This document shows, one piece after another, positions 7,671 through 15,048 of a stretch of DNA of 64,000 nt. This DNA comes from AA29 sp041481445 (GTDB lineage Bacteria > Acidobacteriota > Vicinamibacteria > Fen-336), in the NCBI GenBank assembly GCA_041481445.1, contig JBGPBV010000008.1:1-64000 (forward strand). Reading direction: 5' to 3'. A model generated the notes under the pieces. The model searched no databases and was not told the origin of the DNA. It saw only the letters and a list, made by a program, of their open reading frames with translations. The translations under genes and the position numbers were made by a program. The stretch's first letter is position 1. Each line of letters begins with the position of its first letter.

Positions 7671-10321
7671 CGGAAGGGCCGCCGCGCTCGAGCCAGGGGC
7701 CGCTCGCGGACCTGCGCGCCGGCTGGGCCTCCACGCTCGCCCTCTCGGCCGTCACGGCCGCCGCGGTGGCCATCGCGTCCCAGGTGCTGCTGCCGGCGAA
7801 TGTGCCGCTCGGCTCCTCGCTTCCCGCGCCCGTGTCGAGCCGGGGTCTCTACCCCGCCGAGAACGGCTTCCGCTGGACCGAAGGCGGGAGCGCGATCGTG
7901 CTGCCCGCGGTCGGCCGCGGCCGGCCGGTCGAGATCGCCGTCGTCGTCTCCGCCTGGCGGCCGCGGGGTGCCGCGCTCCCCGCGCTCCGGATCGCCGCCG
8001 GAGGGGCGAGCGCCGTGGCCCAGCCGGGCGCCATTCCGGCCGAGGTCGTGGTCGGCCCCGTGACCAGCGACTCCTGGCGCGGAGACGTGGAGCTGCGGCT
8101 CGACTCCGAGACCTTCGCGCCCGGCCGCGGCGATCCGCGCACGCTCGGCGTCCGCGTGCACGCGCTGCGCGTGCGGCCGGCGGGCCGCGCTCTCACCCTC
8201 GGAGCGCCGCCGCTCCTGGCCCTGCTGTGGGCGGTTGCGATGGTGAGCCTCGCGTTCTGGATCGCGGTCGCGGCGGGGAGCCCGCCGCGAGCGGCCTTCC
8301 GCTTCGGGCTCGGCGCCGCCATTGTCGTCACGGCCGCGATGATCGGGGCACGCTTCTGGGTGGCGCGGCTCCTCCCCGCCACCGTCTCCGTCGAGGCCGT
8401 CCTCTTGTCGGCGATCCTCTTCATGCCCGGTCGATTCCAGGCGGGGAGAGCCCTGGTCCGGGAGGCCCTGGGCCGCCTCGGCACCGGCGGGCGTGCGCTC
8501 CTCCGTCCGATGCCGCTGGCCGCGCTCGCTCTCCTCGCCTCGGCCGGCACGACCGCCGCCTACCGATCGAGGCCCGTCCTGGTCATCCCGATGGGCAGCG
8601 GGCGCGAGGCCGCGTTCGAGGAGGGCCTCGGGAGCTTCGATTCCGCCGAGGGCGTGCGCTTCCGTCACGTGGCGACCCGCGCCGTCCTCGACCTCGGCGA
8701 CCTCGGCAGCGGCGAGTGGCGCCTCACCGTCACCGCGGCCGCGCCCGGGAGCGAGCGGGCGCTGCCGCTGGCCGACGTCGGGACGGGGCCGATCGAGGCG
8801 CCCCTCGGACCCGCGTGGTCCGAGCACGTCCTGACCGCGCACGCTCCCTTCGGGTGGCGCTCGGGGCTCGACCTCACGTTCCCCGGCTCACGTCGCGACG
8901 ACATCTGGGTGCGCGACGTCCGCATCGATCGGGATCGCGCCTGGCCGCCGGTCCGGATCGCGGCCGGGATCCTCGCCGCCGGCCTGGGCGTCGCCCTCGC
9001 GATCCTCGCCGCCGGAGTGGCGACAGGGCCGGCACGGCTCGCCGCGGGCGCCGCCATCGCGCTGCTCACCCTCGGGCTGGCCGTGGATCCCGTCGCCGCC
9101 ATCCCCGCAGTGCCCCGGCTGGCCGTGATTGCCGCCGCCGGGGCCCTGCTCAGCGCCGTGGCCGCCGCAATCGCGCGTGAGGGCCTCCCGGCGGCGGCCG
9201 TCGCCGCCGGCGGGCTGGGCTTCATGGGCTGGCTGGCCGCGACGACCACGTCGCTCTACCGAGGGGGCCACTTCGTCTTCCACTCCTCGATCGCCGAGGA
9301 GATCTGGAAGGGACGCTTCCTGCTGTACTACCTGCCCTATCCGGGCAGCATGCTCAGCCAGCAGGCGCAATGGGGCAACGTCGTGGTCCCGCACCCGTGC
9401 CTCTACCACACGCTCGTGGCGCCCCTGGCCGCCCTTCCCCGCCCCGCGTTCTTCGCCGCGGAGAAGGTCCTGCTCGCCCTGCTCCTGGCCGCGATGGCCT
9501 GGGCCTCCGCCGCCCTCGCCGCGCGCCTCGGGCCGCCAGGGTCGGCGGCGGCCGCCGCCGTGCTGATGGCGAGCATGCCGGCCTCGTACCAGCTCCTGGG
9601 CCTCGGCCACCTGATGACGATCCTCGGCTGCTGGGCGATGACGATGGCGGTCTCGTCCCTGGCGCTCAACTCGCATCGGCTCCACGAGCGCCGCTGGTGG
9701 TGGCAGGCGGTGATGCTCCTGGCCCTGTGCTTCCTCGCCTATTTCGCGGGCCTGCTGTTCATGGGGATCGTCGTCGCGATCACGTGCGCGGCGCTCTGGC
9801 GGCGAGACCCGACCTTCACGCGGGCGCTCCTCGGGGCCTCGGCGGCGGCGGCGGGCGTGGCCTTCGCGCTCTACTACGTCCATTGGACCTGGCCGTTCCT
9901 GTCCGAATCGGTCCCCCGGCTCCTTGGCGGCTCCGGGGCGCAGACCGGCGCCAACGCGGGCGCGCTGCCTTCACGCCTGGCCGCGGTGCCGCACAAGCTC
10001 GCCTACACCTTCGGATCGACGCTGGTGCCGGTGCTGGGCCTGGCCGGCCTCGTCCTCGCGCGGCGCGGAGCACCGAGGGTCCTCCTGCTGGCCTGGGCGG
10101 CGATCCTCCCCCTCTTCACGGCGCTCGACCTGTCCTTCAATTTCCTCCTCAAGCATCACTACTTCACGATCGCACCGGTCGCGGTCGGCGGCGGCGTGCT
10201 GCTCGCGCGGCTGGCCGAGCGTGGGCGATGGGGTCGGGCAATGGCGGCGGCCGCGATGATCCTCTTCGCGTTCCTCGGCGCGCGCGTGGGCCTCGACGCG
10301 GCGACGGGGCGCATCCCGTAG
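7667..10321 (+). CDS. Large polytopic membrane protein, possible GT-C type glycosyltransferase partner
   Basis: An 884-residue integral membrane protein not matched to a named family. It begins with a hydrophobic helix (residues about 15-35), then an extracytoplasmic beta-rich segment, several helices around 185-280, a second soluble beta-rich segment (about 310-420), and a C-terminal half with ten or more helices. The helix-loop pattern, Trp-rich loops and Arg/His-rich loops resemble membrane glycosyltransferases that use polyprenyl-phosphate sugars, which fits the preceding GT2 gene. The start is TTG at 7667, overlapping the GT2 stop by four bases; no ATG or GTG lies close by in frame. Two separate periplasmic-type domains in one GT-C-like protein are unusual. 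The function is inferred from context only. Confidence 0.6.
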   Translation: MTEGPPRSSQGPLADLRAGWASTLALSAVTAAAVAIASQVLLPANVPLGSSLPAPVSSRGLYPAENGFRWTEGGSAIVLPAVGRGRPVEIAVVVSAWRPRGAALPALRIAAGGASAVAQPGAIPAEVVVGPVTSDSWRGDVELRLDSETFAPGRGDPRTLGVRVHALRVRPAGRALTLGAPPLLALLWAVAMVSLAFWIAVAAGSPPRAAFRFGLGAAIVVTAAMIGARFWVARLLPATVSVEAVLLSAILFMPGRFQAGRALVREALGRLGTGGRALLRPMPLAALALLASAGTTAAYRSRPVLVIPMGSGREAAFEEGLGSFDSAEGVRFRHVATRAVLDLGDLGSGEWRLTVTAAAPGSERALPLADVGTGPIEAPLGPAWSEHVLTAHAPFGWRSGLDLTFPGSRRDDIWVRDVRIDRDRAWPPVRIAAGILAAGLGVALAILAAGVATGPARLAAGAAIALLTLGLAVDPVAAIPAVPRLAVIAAAGALLSAVAAAIAREGLPAAAVAAGGLGFMGWLAATTTSLYRGGHFVFHSSIAEEIWKGRFLLYYLPYPGSMLSQQAQWGNVVVPHPCLYHTLVAPLAALPRPAFFAAEKVLLALLLAAMAWASAALAARLGPPGSAAAAAVLMASMPASYQLLGLGHLMTILGCWAMTMAVSSLALNSHRLHERRWWWQAVMLLALCFLAYFAGLLFMGIVVAITCAALWRRDPTFTRALLGASAAAAGVAFALYYVHWTWPFLSESVPRLLGGSGAQTGANAGALPSRLAAVPHKLAYTFGSTLVPVLGLAGLVLARRGAPRVLLLAWAAILPLFTALDLSFNFLLKHHYFTIAPVAVGGGVLLARLAERGRWGRAMAAAAMILFAFLGARVGLDAATGRIP

Positions 10322-10329
10322 CCGGTGGC

Positions 10330-10357
10330 TTGCCGGCACGGCGCGCTGCCGTATAAT
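10330..10357 (+). promoter_or_regulatory. Promoter of the tRNA-Leu gene
   Basis: A -35 box TTGCCG (10330-10335), a 16-base spacer and a perfect -10 box TATAAT (10352-10357) stand 16 bases before the tRNA 5' end. This is a good match to a housekeeping sigma-70 promoter and gives the tRNA its own transcription, independent of the upstream membrane-protein gene that ends at 10321. Confidence 0.75.
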
Positions 10358-10373
10358 GGCCGTTCCTACCGCT

Positions 10374-10460
10374 GCCGGAGTGGCGGAATTGGCAGACGCG
10401 CACGGTTCAGGGCCGTGTTGGCTTCGGCTAGTGTGGGTTCAAGTCCCACCTCCGGCACCA
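10374..10460 (+). tRNA. tRNA-Leu, anticodon CAG
   Basis: An 87-base class II tRNA with encoded CCA. The acceptor arms GCCGGAG (10374-10380) and CTCCGGC (10450-10456) pair perfectly, followed by A and CCA. The anticodon stem is CACGG/CCGTG around the loop TTCAGGG, with anticodon CAG at 10408-10410 reading CUG, the main leucine codon in such GC-rich DNA. A long variable arm (around GGCTTCGGCT) and a T arm GTGGG-TTCAAGT-CCCAC complete the leucine tRNA shape. The 170 bases after it, to 10630, hold only the region upstream of the next lipoprotein gene; no clear Rho-independent terminator was seen. Confidence 0.96.
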
Positions 10461-10582
10461 CCACCGTAAGAGCGCCGATGCATCCCCGTGGGCTGCGTTG
10501 CTCGTCGTCGCCCAAGACCGCGCCTGGGTCCTCATGGATGCGGCAACGGACGATCCGCCGCGGTCCTGGCCTGACCGGGGAG

Positions 10583-10610
10583 CATGCGATAAACTCGGCG
10601 GTTTCGCATG
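10583..10610 (+). repeat. Inverted repeat around a possible -10 box before the 10631 lipoprotein gene
   Basis: CATGCGA (10583-10589) and TCGCATG (10604-10610) are perfect inverted repeats of seven bases with a 14-base spacer. The spacer begins with TAAACT (10590-10595), a fair -10 box, although no good -35 box stands at the right distance. The element lies just before the ribosome-binding site of the next gene. It could be a regulator-binding site or an mRNA hairpin. Confidence 0.35.
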
Positions 10611-10630
10611 TAGCGGAGGGAGCCTGATCG

Positions 10631-11131
10631 ATGAAGCAGACCTGGTCGCGCCGCGCCGCCGCCGTTGCCGTCGTCGTCCTCGCCGCCGCCTGCGGCAAGA
10701 GCAGCTCGACCCCGGCCGCCGCCCCGACGCCCGCCCCCACTCCGGTTCCCGCGCCCCTCCCCGCCGCGACCCCCCGTGCCTTCGTGTGCCCGCTCCCGTC
10801 CCTGCCCGACCTCCACATCAACTGTCCCAAGCTCACGCCGCAGCTCAGCGGCTACGTGAACACGGCCATCGAGACCGTGGTCGCGCAGAAGCCGCAGCTC
10901 TTCGACTTCAGCAACAACTTCGGGGTGGGTAGCTGGAAGGTGCTGGACCGGCAGGCCTACGTCACTGCGGTGGTGGAGGCCATCCACGCCCAGGGCGTCT
11001 GCGCGAAGGACGACAACGAGGAGATCGCGGTCAAGACCACCAACCAGTACAACGAGCAGTACAACATCTGGACGTCCGGCGGCTACGTCCGCCGCGCCTA
11101 CATCACCACCTGCGTCCCCGCCCAGTTCTGA
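10631..11131 (+). CDS. Hypothetical lipoprotein, 166 residues
   Basis: An exported protein of unknown function. A twin-Arg-containing basic start (MKQTWSRR), a hydrophobic core and the lipobox LAAAC predict lipid attachment at Cys21. A Pro/Ala/Thr linker (about residues 25-53) spaces a folded domain of about 110 residues with four cysteines from the membrane. No family is recognised. GGAGGG lies about nine bases before the ATG. It heads a run of four exported-protein genes on the plus strand (10631 to 14973); the next gene has its own strong promoter in between. Confidence 0.6.
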   Translation: MKQTWSRRAAAVAVVVLAAACGKSSSTPAAAPTPAPTPVPAPLPAATPRAFVCPLPSLPDLHINCPKLTPQLSGYVNTAIETVVAQKPQLFDFSNNFGVGSWKVLDRQAYVTAVVEAIHAQGVCAKDDNEEIAVKTTNQYNEQYNIWTSGGYVRRAYITTCVPAQF

Positions 11132-11141
11132 AGACGGGCGG

Positions 11142-11170
11142 TTGAAACGCGGCCCCGACCGCGATAGAAT
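11142..11170 (+). promoter_or_regulatory. Strong sigma-70 type promoter
   Basis: TTGAAA (11142-11147), a 17-base spacer and TAGAAT (11165-11170) form one of the best promoter matches in the window, starting ten bases after the preceding stop codon. The -10 box sits between the inverted repeats CCCCGAC (11153-11159) and GTCGGGG (11182-11188), which could be an operator or form a hairpin. The predicted RNA would have a leader of about 38 bases before the 11215 start. Confidence 0.7.
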
Positions 11171-11214
11171 CATCCTTTTTCGTCGGGGTCGAGAGACGCT
11201 CAGGAGGGATGTAC

Positions 11215-12102
11215 ATGAGTAGTCGTACGTTCAGTCGAATCATTCTCATCGCGTCGGTGGCCGGGTCGGTTCCGTCCTGCGGAGGCAAGGGCGGCACTTC
11301 TTCGCCGACGACCATGCCGTCCACTCCGGCACAGGCCGTCCACGTCGTGCTCGGGACCACGGGTTTCACGCTGAGCGCCGGCACCGCGACGTTCAAGAGC
11401 ATCGACAACCCGCCGCTCGGCACGATGGATGCAACCATCGACTGGGGAAATCCGGCGAACCCCATCGACTTCTACGCCACCGACGGCCGTTGCCCGGGCT
11501 TCGTCCAGCTGCAAGCCGGCGGCTGCACCGTGCTCGCGCGAGCGGAGGGGGCGGCCAAGCCCAAGACGGTCTCGTTCAGCAACACGACGGCCAACGCCGT
11601 GTACAACTTCTGGATCTACAACCGGGGCACCAGCACGGAGTCGGGTCAAGTGGAGATCGGGGTGACGACCACCCAGCCCATCAACCAGCCCGGCCAGAGC
11701 TCGCCCACGCCGGCGCCGAGCGGCGGCACGACCGACCCGCGCGTGGGCCTGCCGCCGGGCCCGGTGACGCAGGCCAAGGTCGCGGTCCGCTCGATCGACC
11801 AGGGCGGCTTCGACTACCGCGACCCCCAGCAGGACTCGGCCGGGAACTGGATCGTGCATCCCGGCGAGTTCGTGGTGTTCGACATCTCGCAGCGCAACGG
11901 CGCCGGCGAGAAGTGCCAGTGGATCAAGGACCCCGTGTGGGACATCTCGGACGACGACGAGATCCTGGACGTCCGCGGCAGCAGCCAGCCGTTCCTGCTG
12001 CGAGTGGACGTGCTGCACAAGGGATATTTCGAGGTGACGGCGGAGATCGACGGGATCCAGGCCAACGTCCTGTCCATGCTTTCCGTCTCGCGCGGCGAGT
12101 AG
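11215..12102 (+). CDS. Hypothetical lipoprotein, 295 residues
   Basis: A predicted lipoprotein of unknown role. The signal region ends in SVPSC, a lipobox with Pro at -2. After a Gly/Ser/Thr-rich stretch comes a beta-rich region (about residues 40-150), a Pro/Ser linker and a second domain (about 180-290) that looks beta-sandwich-like and ends in LSVSRGE. Two ATG codons are present; the second (11215) is chosen because AGGAGG ends seven bases before it, while the first (11209) lies almost inside that site. It is read from the promoter at 11142-11170 and probably carries on into the PilQ-like gene ten bases downstream. Confidence 0.6.
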   Translation: MSSRTFSRIILIASVAGSVPSCGGKGGTSSPTTMPSTPAQAVHVVLGTTGFTLSAGTATFKSIDNPPLGTMDATIDWGNPANPIDFYATDGRCPGFVQLQAGGCTVLARAEGAAKPKTVSFSNTTANAVYNFWIYNRGTSTESGQVEIGVTTTQPINQPGQSSPTPAPSGGTTDPRVGLPPGPVTQAKVAVRSIDQGGFDYRDPQQDSAGNWIVHPGEFVVFDISQRNGAGEKCQWIKDPVWDISDDDEILDVRGSSQPFLLRVDVLHKGYFEVTAEIDGIQANVLSMLSVSRGE

Positions 12103-12112
12103 CCGCGCCGGC

Positions 12113-12640
12113 ATGGGTCCCCTTCGCTCCATCCTTCTCGCCGCCGCGCTCCTGTCGCCGGCCCTTGCCCTCGCCGACGTGCCCGCCCCCTCCGCGCGCC
12201 CGGCCGCGCCCGCGGAGGCGCGCATCAGCGTCGACTTCAAGGACGCCGAGATCGTCGACATCGTCCGGCTGCTGGCCGAGGTCGGCAACTTCCAGGTCGT
12301 CATCGACCCTGGCGTCGCCTGCAAGCTGACCCTCAAGCTCAAGGAAGTGCCCTGGGACCAGGCCCTGGAGGTCTCCCTCCGCGTGTGCGGCCTGGGATCC
12401 GAGTCCGACAACGGCATCGTCCGCGTGGCTCCGGTCGCCAAGCTCACGGCCGAGCACGTCGAGCGGCGGCGGCTGGCCGAGGAGAAGCAGCTCGACCGGC
12501 CGCTGCGGACGGTCCGCTACACGCTCTCCTACGCGCGGGCGGCGGAGCTGGCGCCGGTCATCAAGAAGTTCCTCTCGCCCGGCGGCGACGTGGTGTTCGA
12601 CACGCGCACCAACACCCTGATCATCACCGACGTCGACTGA
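12113..12640 (+). CDS. Short PilQ-type secretin N-domain protein without the pore
   Basis: A 175-residue exported protein that matches only the N-terminal part of a type IV pilus secretin. After a signal peptide (ALLSPALALA) comes an STN/N0 domain: ISVDFKDAEIVDIVRLLAE, then LKLKEVPWDQALEV and a VRVAP strand. The beginning of a secretin N1 domain follows (RYTLSYARAAELAPVIKKF) and ends at RTNTLIITDVD and a TGA. In full PilQ proteins this motif is followed by the last N1 helix and a pore domain of 200 or more residues; neither is found in any frame downstream. It is either a truncated secretin gene or a stand-alone periplasmic domain. It follows a lipoprotein gene by ten bases. Confidence 0.7.
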   Translation: MGPLRSILLAAALLSPALALADVPAPSARPAAPAEARISVDFKDAEIVDIVRLLAEVGNFQVVIDPGVACKLTLKLKEVPWDQALEVSLRVCGLGSESDNGIVRVAPVAKLTAEHVERRRLAEEKQLDRPLRTVRYTLSYARAAELAPVIKKFLSPGGDVVFDTRTNTLIITDVD

Positions 12641-12984
12641 TCGTCCGGCGCCTCCCGCGCGCAGGCTCCTCCCTCAGGACACCTGCCCTCGCACCAGGAC
12701 ACAACGTGGCCGTGTGCCTCGAGCGCAATCCTCGTATCATCAATGAATTACACCTGCATGACCCGGGGCACGGATATTGCTCGACGGCCAGTCGGGGGAC
12801 GAACAAGGACACGCCATGATCAAATCGCTCCTCGCGGCCGCTCTCTGGGCCCTCCTCGGATTCATGCGTACCTTGACGCTCAGAAGCGAGCCGGAGCCGC
12901 CCGCCGCGGGCACGGGCGGCGCGATCGGGTGAGCCGGGGTGAGAGCCGTGGGATGCGGTAACGTCACAGGGGGGAGGTAGGGCG
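12641..12984. other. Intergenic stretch between the PilQ-like and FecR-like genes
   Basis: These 344 bases hold no long credible gene. There is a slightly AT-richer patch around 12725-12765 with a TATCAT hexamer (12735-12740) but no matching -35 box, a possible 38-codon reading frame (12816-12932), and the ribosome-binding site GGAGG at 12973-12977 for the next gene. The remains of the PilQ pore domain were looked for here and not seen. Confidence 0.5.
12816..12932 (+). CDS. Possible 38-residue membrane peptide
   Basis: A short reading frame starting MIKSLLAAALWALLGFM, a single hydrophobic segment after one Lys, and ending in an acidic/Pro-rich tail (SEPEPP) and a Gly-rich end. It fits a small single-span membrane protein or an unprocessed signal peptide. 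There is only a weak AAGGA about eight bases before the ATG, and no known family. It stands alone between two exported-protein genes. Chance occurrence is quite possible in this GC-rich DNA. Confidence 0.25.
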   Translation: MIKSLLAAALWALLGFMRTLTLRSEPEPPAAGTGGAIG

Positions 12985-14973
12985 ATGCGCCGCCTTGGGG
13001 TCCTGACCGTTCTCATGCTGGCGACGTCCTCGGTGGCATTCGCGGAGTCGTATCGGGACGGGCGGATCCGTCACATCGAGGAGGGCGTGAGCATCCAGCG
13101 CGCCACCGAGACGGGATCCGAGGAAGCCGCCGCGAACCTGCCGTTCCTCCCCGGCGACCGCGTCTGGACGGACGGCTCCGGCCGCGCCGAGTTCCAGTTC
13201 GCGGGCGGCTCCATCCTGCGCCTCGACCGCGCGAGCAAGCTCGACTACGTCGCCCGCGAGGACGGCCGCGACGAGCGCATCGTCCTCCGCATGTGGTCGG
13301 GCGCGATCTACCTCCACCTCCGCGACCGCCGCGACGGCCCCTTCGAGATCGAGACGCCCGGCGGCATCGTGACCTCCGACGCCCGCGGCGTCCTCCGCAT
13401 CGACGTCGAGTCGGGTGAGACCCGCCTGTCCGTCTACGAAGGCGAGGCCACCCTCGAGGCGGGCCAGTCCGTCCGGGTGCGGGCCGGCGAGCGCGTCTAC
13501 GCGCAGCGGGGCGAGGTCGGGGAAGGGCCCACGTCGTTCGACCGCGGGGAAGGCGACGAGTTCGCCGAGTGGGACGGAGGGCGCGAAGAGCAGACGGCCT
13601 ATGCCGCGAACCAGTCCCAGCCCCTGCCCGAAGACGTCGCGCCCTACGAGGGCGAGCTGGACCGTCACGGTGCCTGGTACTACGAGACCGAGGTCGGCCA
13701 CGTGTGGCGCCCCTACGTCGGCGCCGGATGGCAGCCCTACTCGAACGGCCGATGGGTCTGGACGGTGTTCGGATGGACCTGGGTGCCGTACGAGTCGTGG
13801 GGCTGGGCTACGTCGCACTACGGGCGCTGGGGGTTCTCGGGCGCGCTGGGCTGGTACTGGATCCCGGGGGCGACGTGGTCGCCGGCCTGGGTGTCCTGGG
13901 CGTCGGGCGGCAACTACGTCGGCTGGTGCCCTCTCGGATACCGCGATCGGCCCGTCCTCGTGTACGACCGCCTCGGGCGCGGCACCAACGGCGCCTCGGG
14001 CTTCTCTATCCCGCGCGGCGTGGCCACCGTGGCCTCGCCCTGGACCTACCTGCGTCGCGGTGACATGGGGTCGCACGACGTCCTTCGTCGGCGCGTCACC
14101 CTCGATGCCGGCGCGGTGCAGCAGGTCAGGGTGCTCGAGACCCCGCAGGCGCGGCTCACCCGCAACCTGGCCGTGACGGAGGCGCCGCCGCCGGTGGCGC
14201 GCGCCGTCCCCCGCGATGCGTCCCGGCGGCCCGGCATGGCCGACACCGTCCCCGAGATGCGCGGTGATGCGATGACGACGATTGGCGTCGCGCGCCACCG
14301 TGGCCGCACGATGCCGGCGGGTACCGAGCGGGAGGCGCCCGGAGAGGCCGCCCCGGGCAACGCGAGCGCGGCTCCGGCGGGAGCGCCCGTGCGTTACCGC
14401 GGCGCCTTCGGCCAGACCGAGGCCTCTGACCATCCGAGCACGACTCCCGCGACGCCGCTCCCGCCGGTGGGGACGCCGCGGGGCGCACATCCGACCGACG
14501 TGCGGAGCGGCCAGCGCCAGGCCGAGGAGGTTCCGGACGCCGCCGCGGTGCCGCGCCACGGCCGCAGCGCGGACGTGGAGGCGCGGGCTCCGGATCGCCC
14601 GGTGCGCCAGCGCGACGGCGCGTCCGAGGCCGACCGCGAGGTGCTGCGGCCGATGTTCCGGCCGCTCGGCCGGTCACGCGAGGCCGGCGACGGCGAGACG
14701 CGGACGGGCGGAGACAACGGCCGCGGGACCGGGACCGGGACCGCGGTGCGGCGCGGCGACGACGGCGACAGCCGTCGCGGCGGCGCCGAGGGCCGGCAGG
14801 GCGGCGGCGAAGCGCGCCCGGCCGGCGGCACCTCGCGCGAGCGCGAGGCGGCTCCCCGCCAGAGCGCTCCTCCGCCGCAGCCGCAGGCGCAGCCCCAGGC
14901 ACAGCCCCAGCCCCAGCCGCGGCGCGAGAAGGCGGCCCCGTCTCAAGGCTCGTCCCGGCACCGGGACCAGTAG
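12985..14973 (+). CDS. Exported FecR-domain protein with W-rich repeat region
   Basis: A 662-residue exported protein. A signal peptide (cleavage near SSVAFAES) is followed by a FecR-like beta domain (about residues 25-175; LPGDRVWTDGSGRAEFQF and the IETPGGIVTSDARG segment). Next is a Trp/Tyr/Gly-rich region (about 220-320) with the repeated pattern W-x-PY-x-G-x-W and GWTWVPYESWGW, known as DUF6600 in many Acidobacteriota and Proteobacteria. The rest (about 380-662) is low complexity, Arg/Pro/Gly-rich, ending in PQ repeats. No TonB or sigma-factor partner is next to it, so it is not a classical FecR anti-sigma factor; a cell-surface or periplasmic structural role is more likely. GGAGG is seven bases before the ATG. 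Confidence 0.75.
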   Translation: MRRLGVLTVLMLATSSVAFAESYRDGRIRHIEEGVSIQRATETGSEEAAANLPFLPGDRVWTDGSGRAEFQFAGGSILRLDRASKLDYVAREDGRDERIVLRMWSGAIYLHLRDRRDGPFEIETPGGIVTSDARGVLRIDVESGETRLSVYEGEATLEAGQSVRVRAGERVYAQRGEVGEGPTSFDRGEGDEFAEWDGGREEQTAYAANQSQPLPEDVAPYEGELDRHGAWYYETEVGHVWRPYVGAGWQPYSNGRWVWTVFGWTWVPYESWGWATSHYGRWGFSGALGWYWIPGATWSPAWVSWASGGNYVGWCPLGYRDRPVLVYDRLGRGTNGASGFSIPRGVATVASPWTYLRRGDMGSHDVLRRRVTLDAGAVQQVRVLETPQARLTRNLAVTEAPPPVARAVPRDASRRPGMADTVPEMRGDAMTTIGVARHRGRTMPAGTEREAPGEAAPGNASAAPAGAPVRYRGAFGQTEASDHPSTTPATPLPPVGTPRGAHPTDVRSGQRQAEEVPDAAAVPRHGRSADVEARAPDRPVRQRDGASEADREVLRPMFRPLGRSREAGDGETRTGGDNGRGTGTGTAVRRGDDGDSRRGGAEGRQGGGEARPAGGTSREREAAPRQSAPPPQPQAQPQAQPQPQPRREKAAPSQGSSRHRDQ

Positions 14974-15013
14974 CCGGCCGGGGACCGGCGGGCCGCCGCC
15001 CTCCCCGTCGGGA

Positions 15014-15042
15014 TTCGTCCGCGACGCCGCGCGCGCTATAGT
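15014..15042 (+). promoter_or_regulatory. Promoter of the PBP1A gene, leaderless spacing
   Basis: TATAGT (15037-15042) is a five-of-six match to the -10 consensus and lies only six bases before the ATG at 15049. TTCGTC (15014-15019) is a weak -35 box at a 17-base spacing. Transcription would start at or next to the ATG, so the mRNA would be leaderless; no Shine-Dalgarno sequence is present. Confidence 0.6.
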
Positions 15043-15048
15043 CGACTC

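Noticed and set aside
12735..12740. TATCAT as a promoter -10 box before the FecR-like gene
   Set aside because: No -35-like hexamer stands 16-18 bases upstream, and the gene start is 245 bases away.
14875..14925. Pro-Gln repeat coding stretch as a tandem DNA repeat element
   Set aside because: It is a short low-complexity protein tail inside the FecR-like gene, with degenerate codons, not an intergenic repeat.
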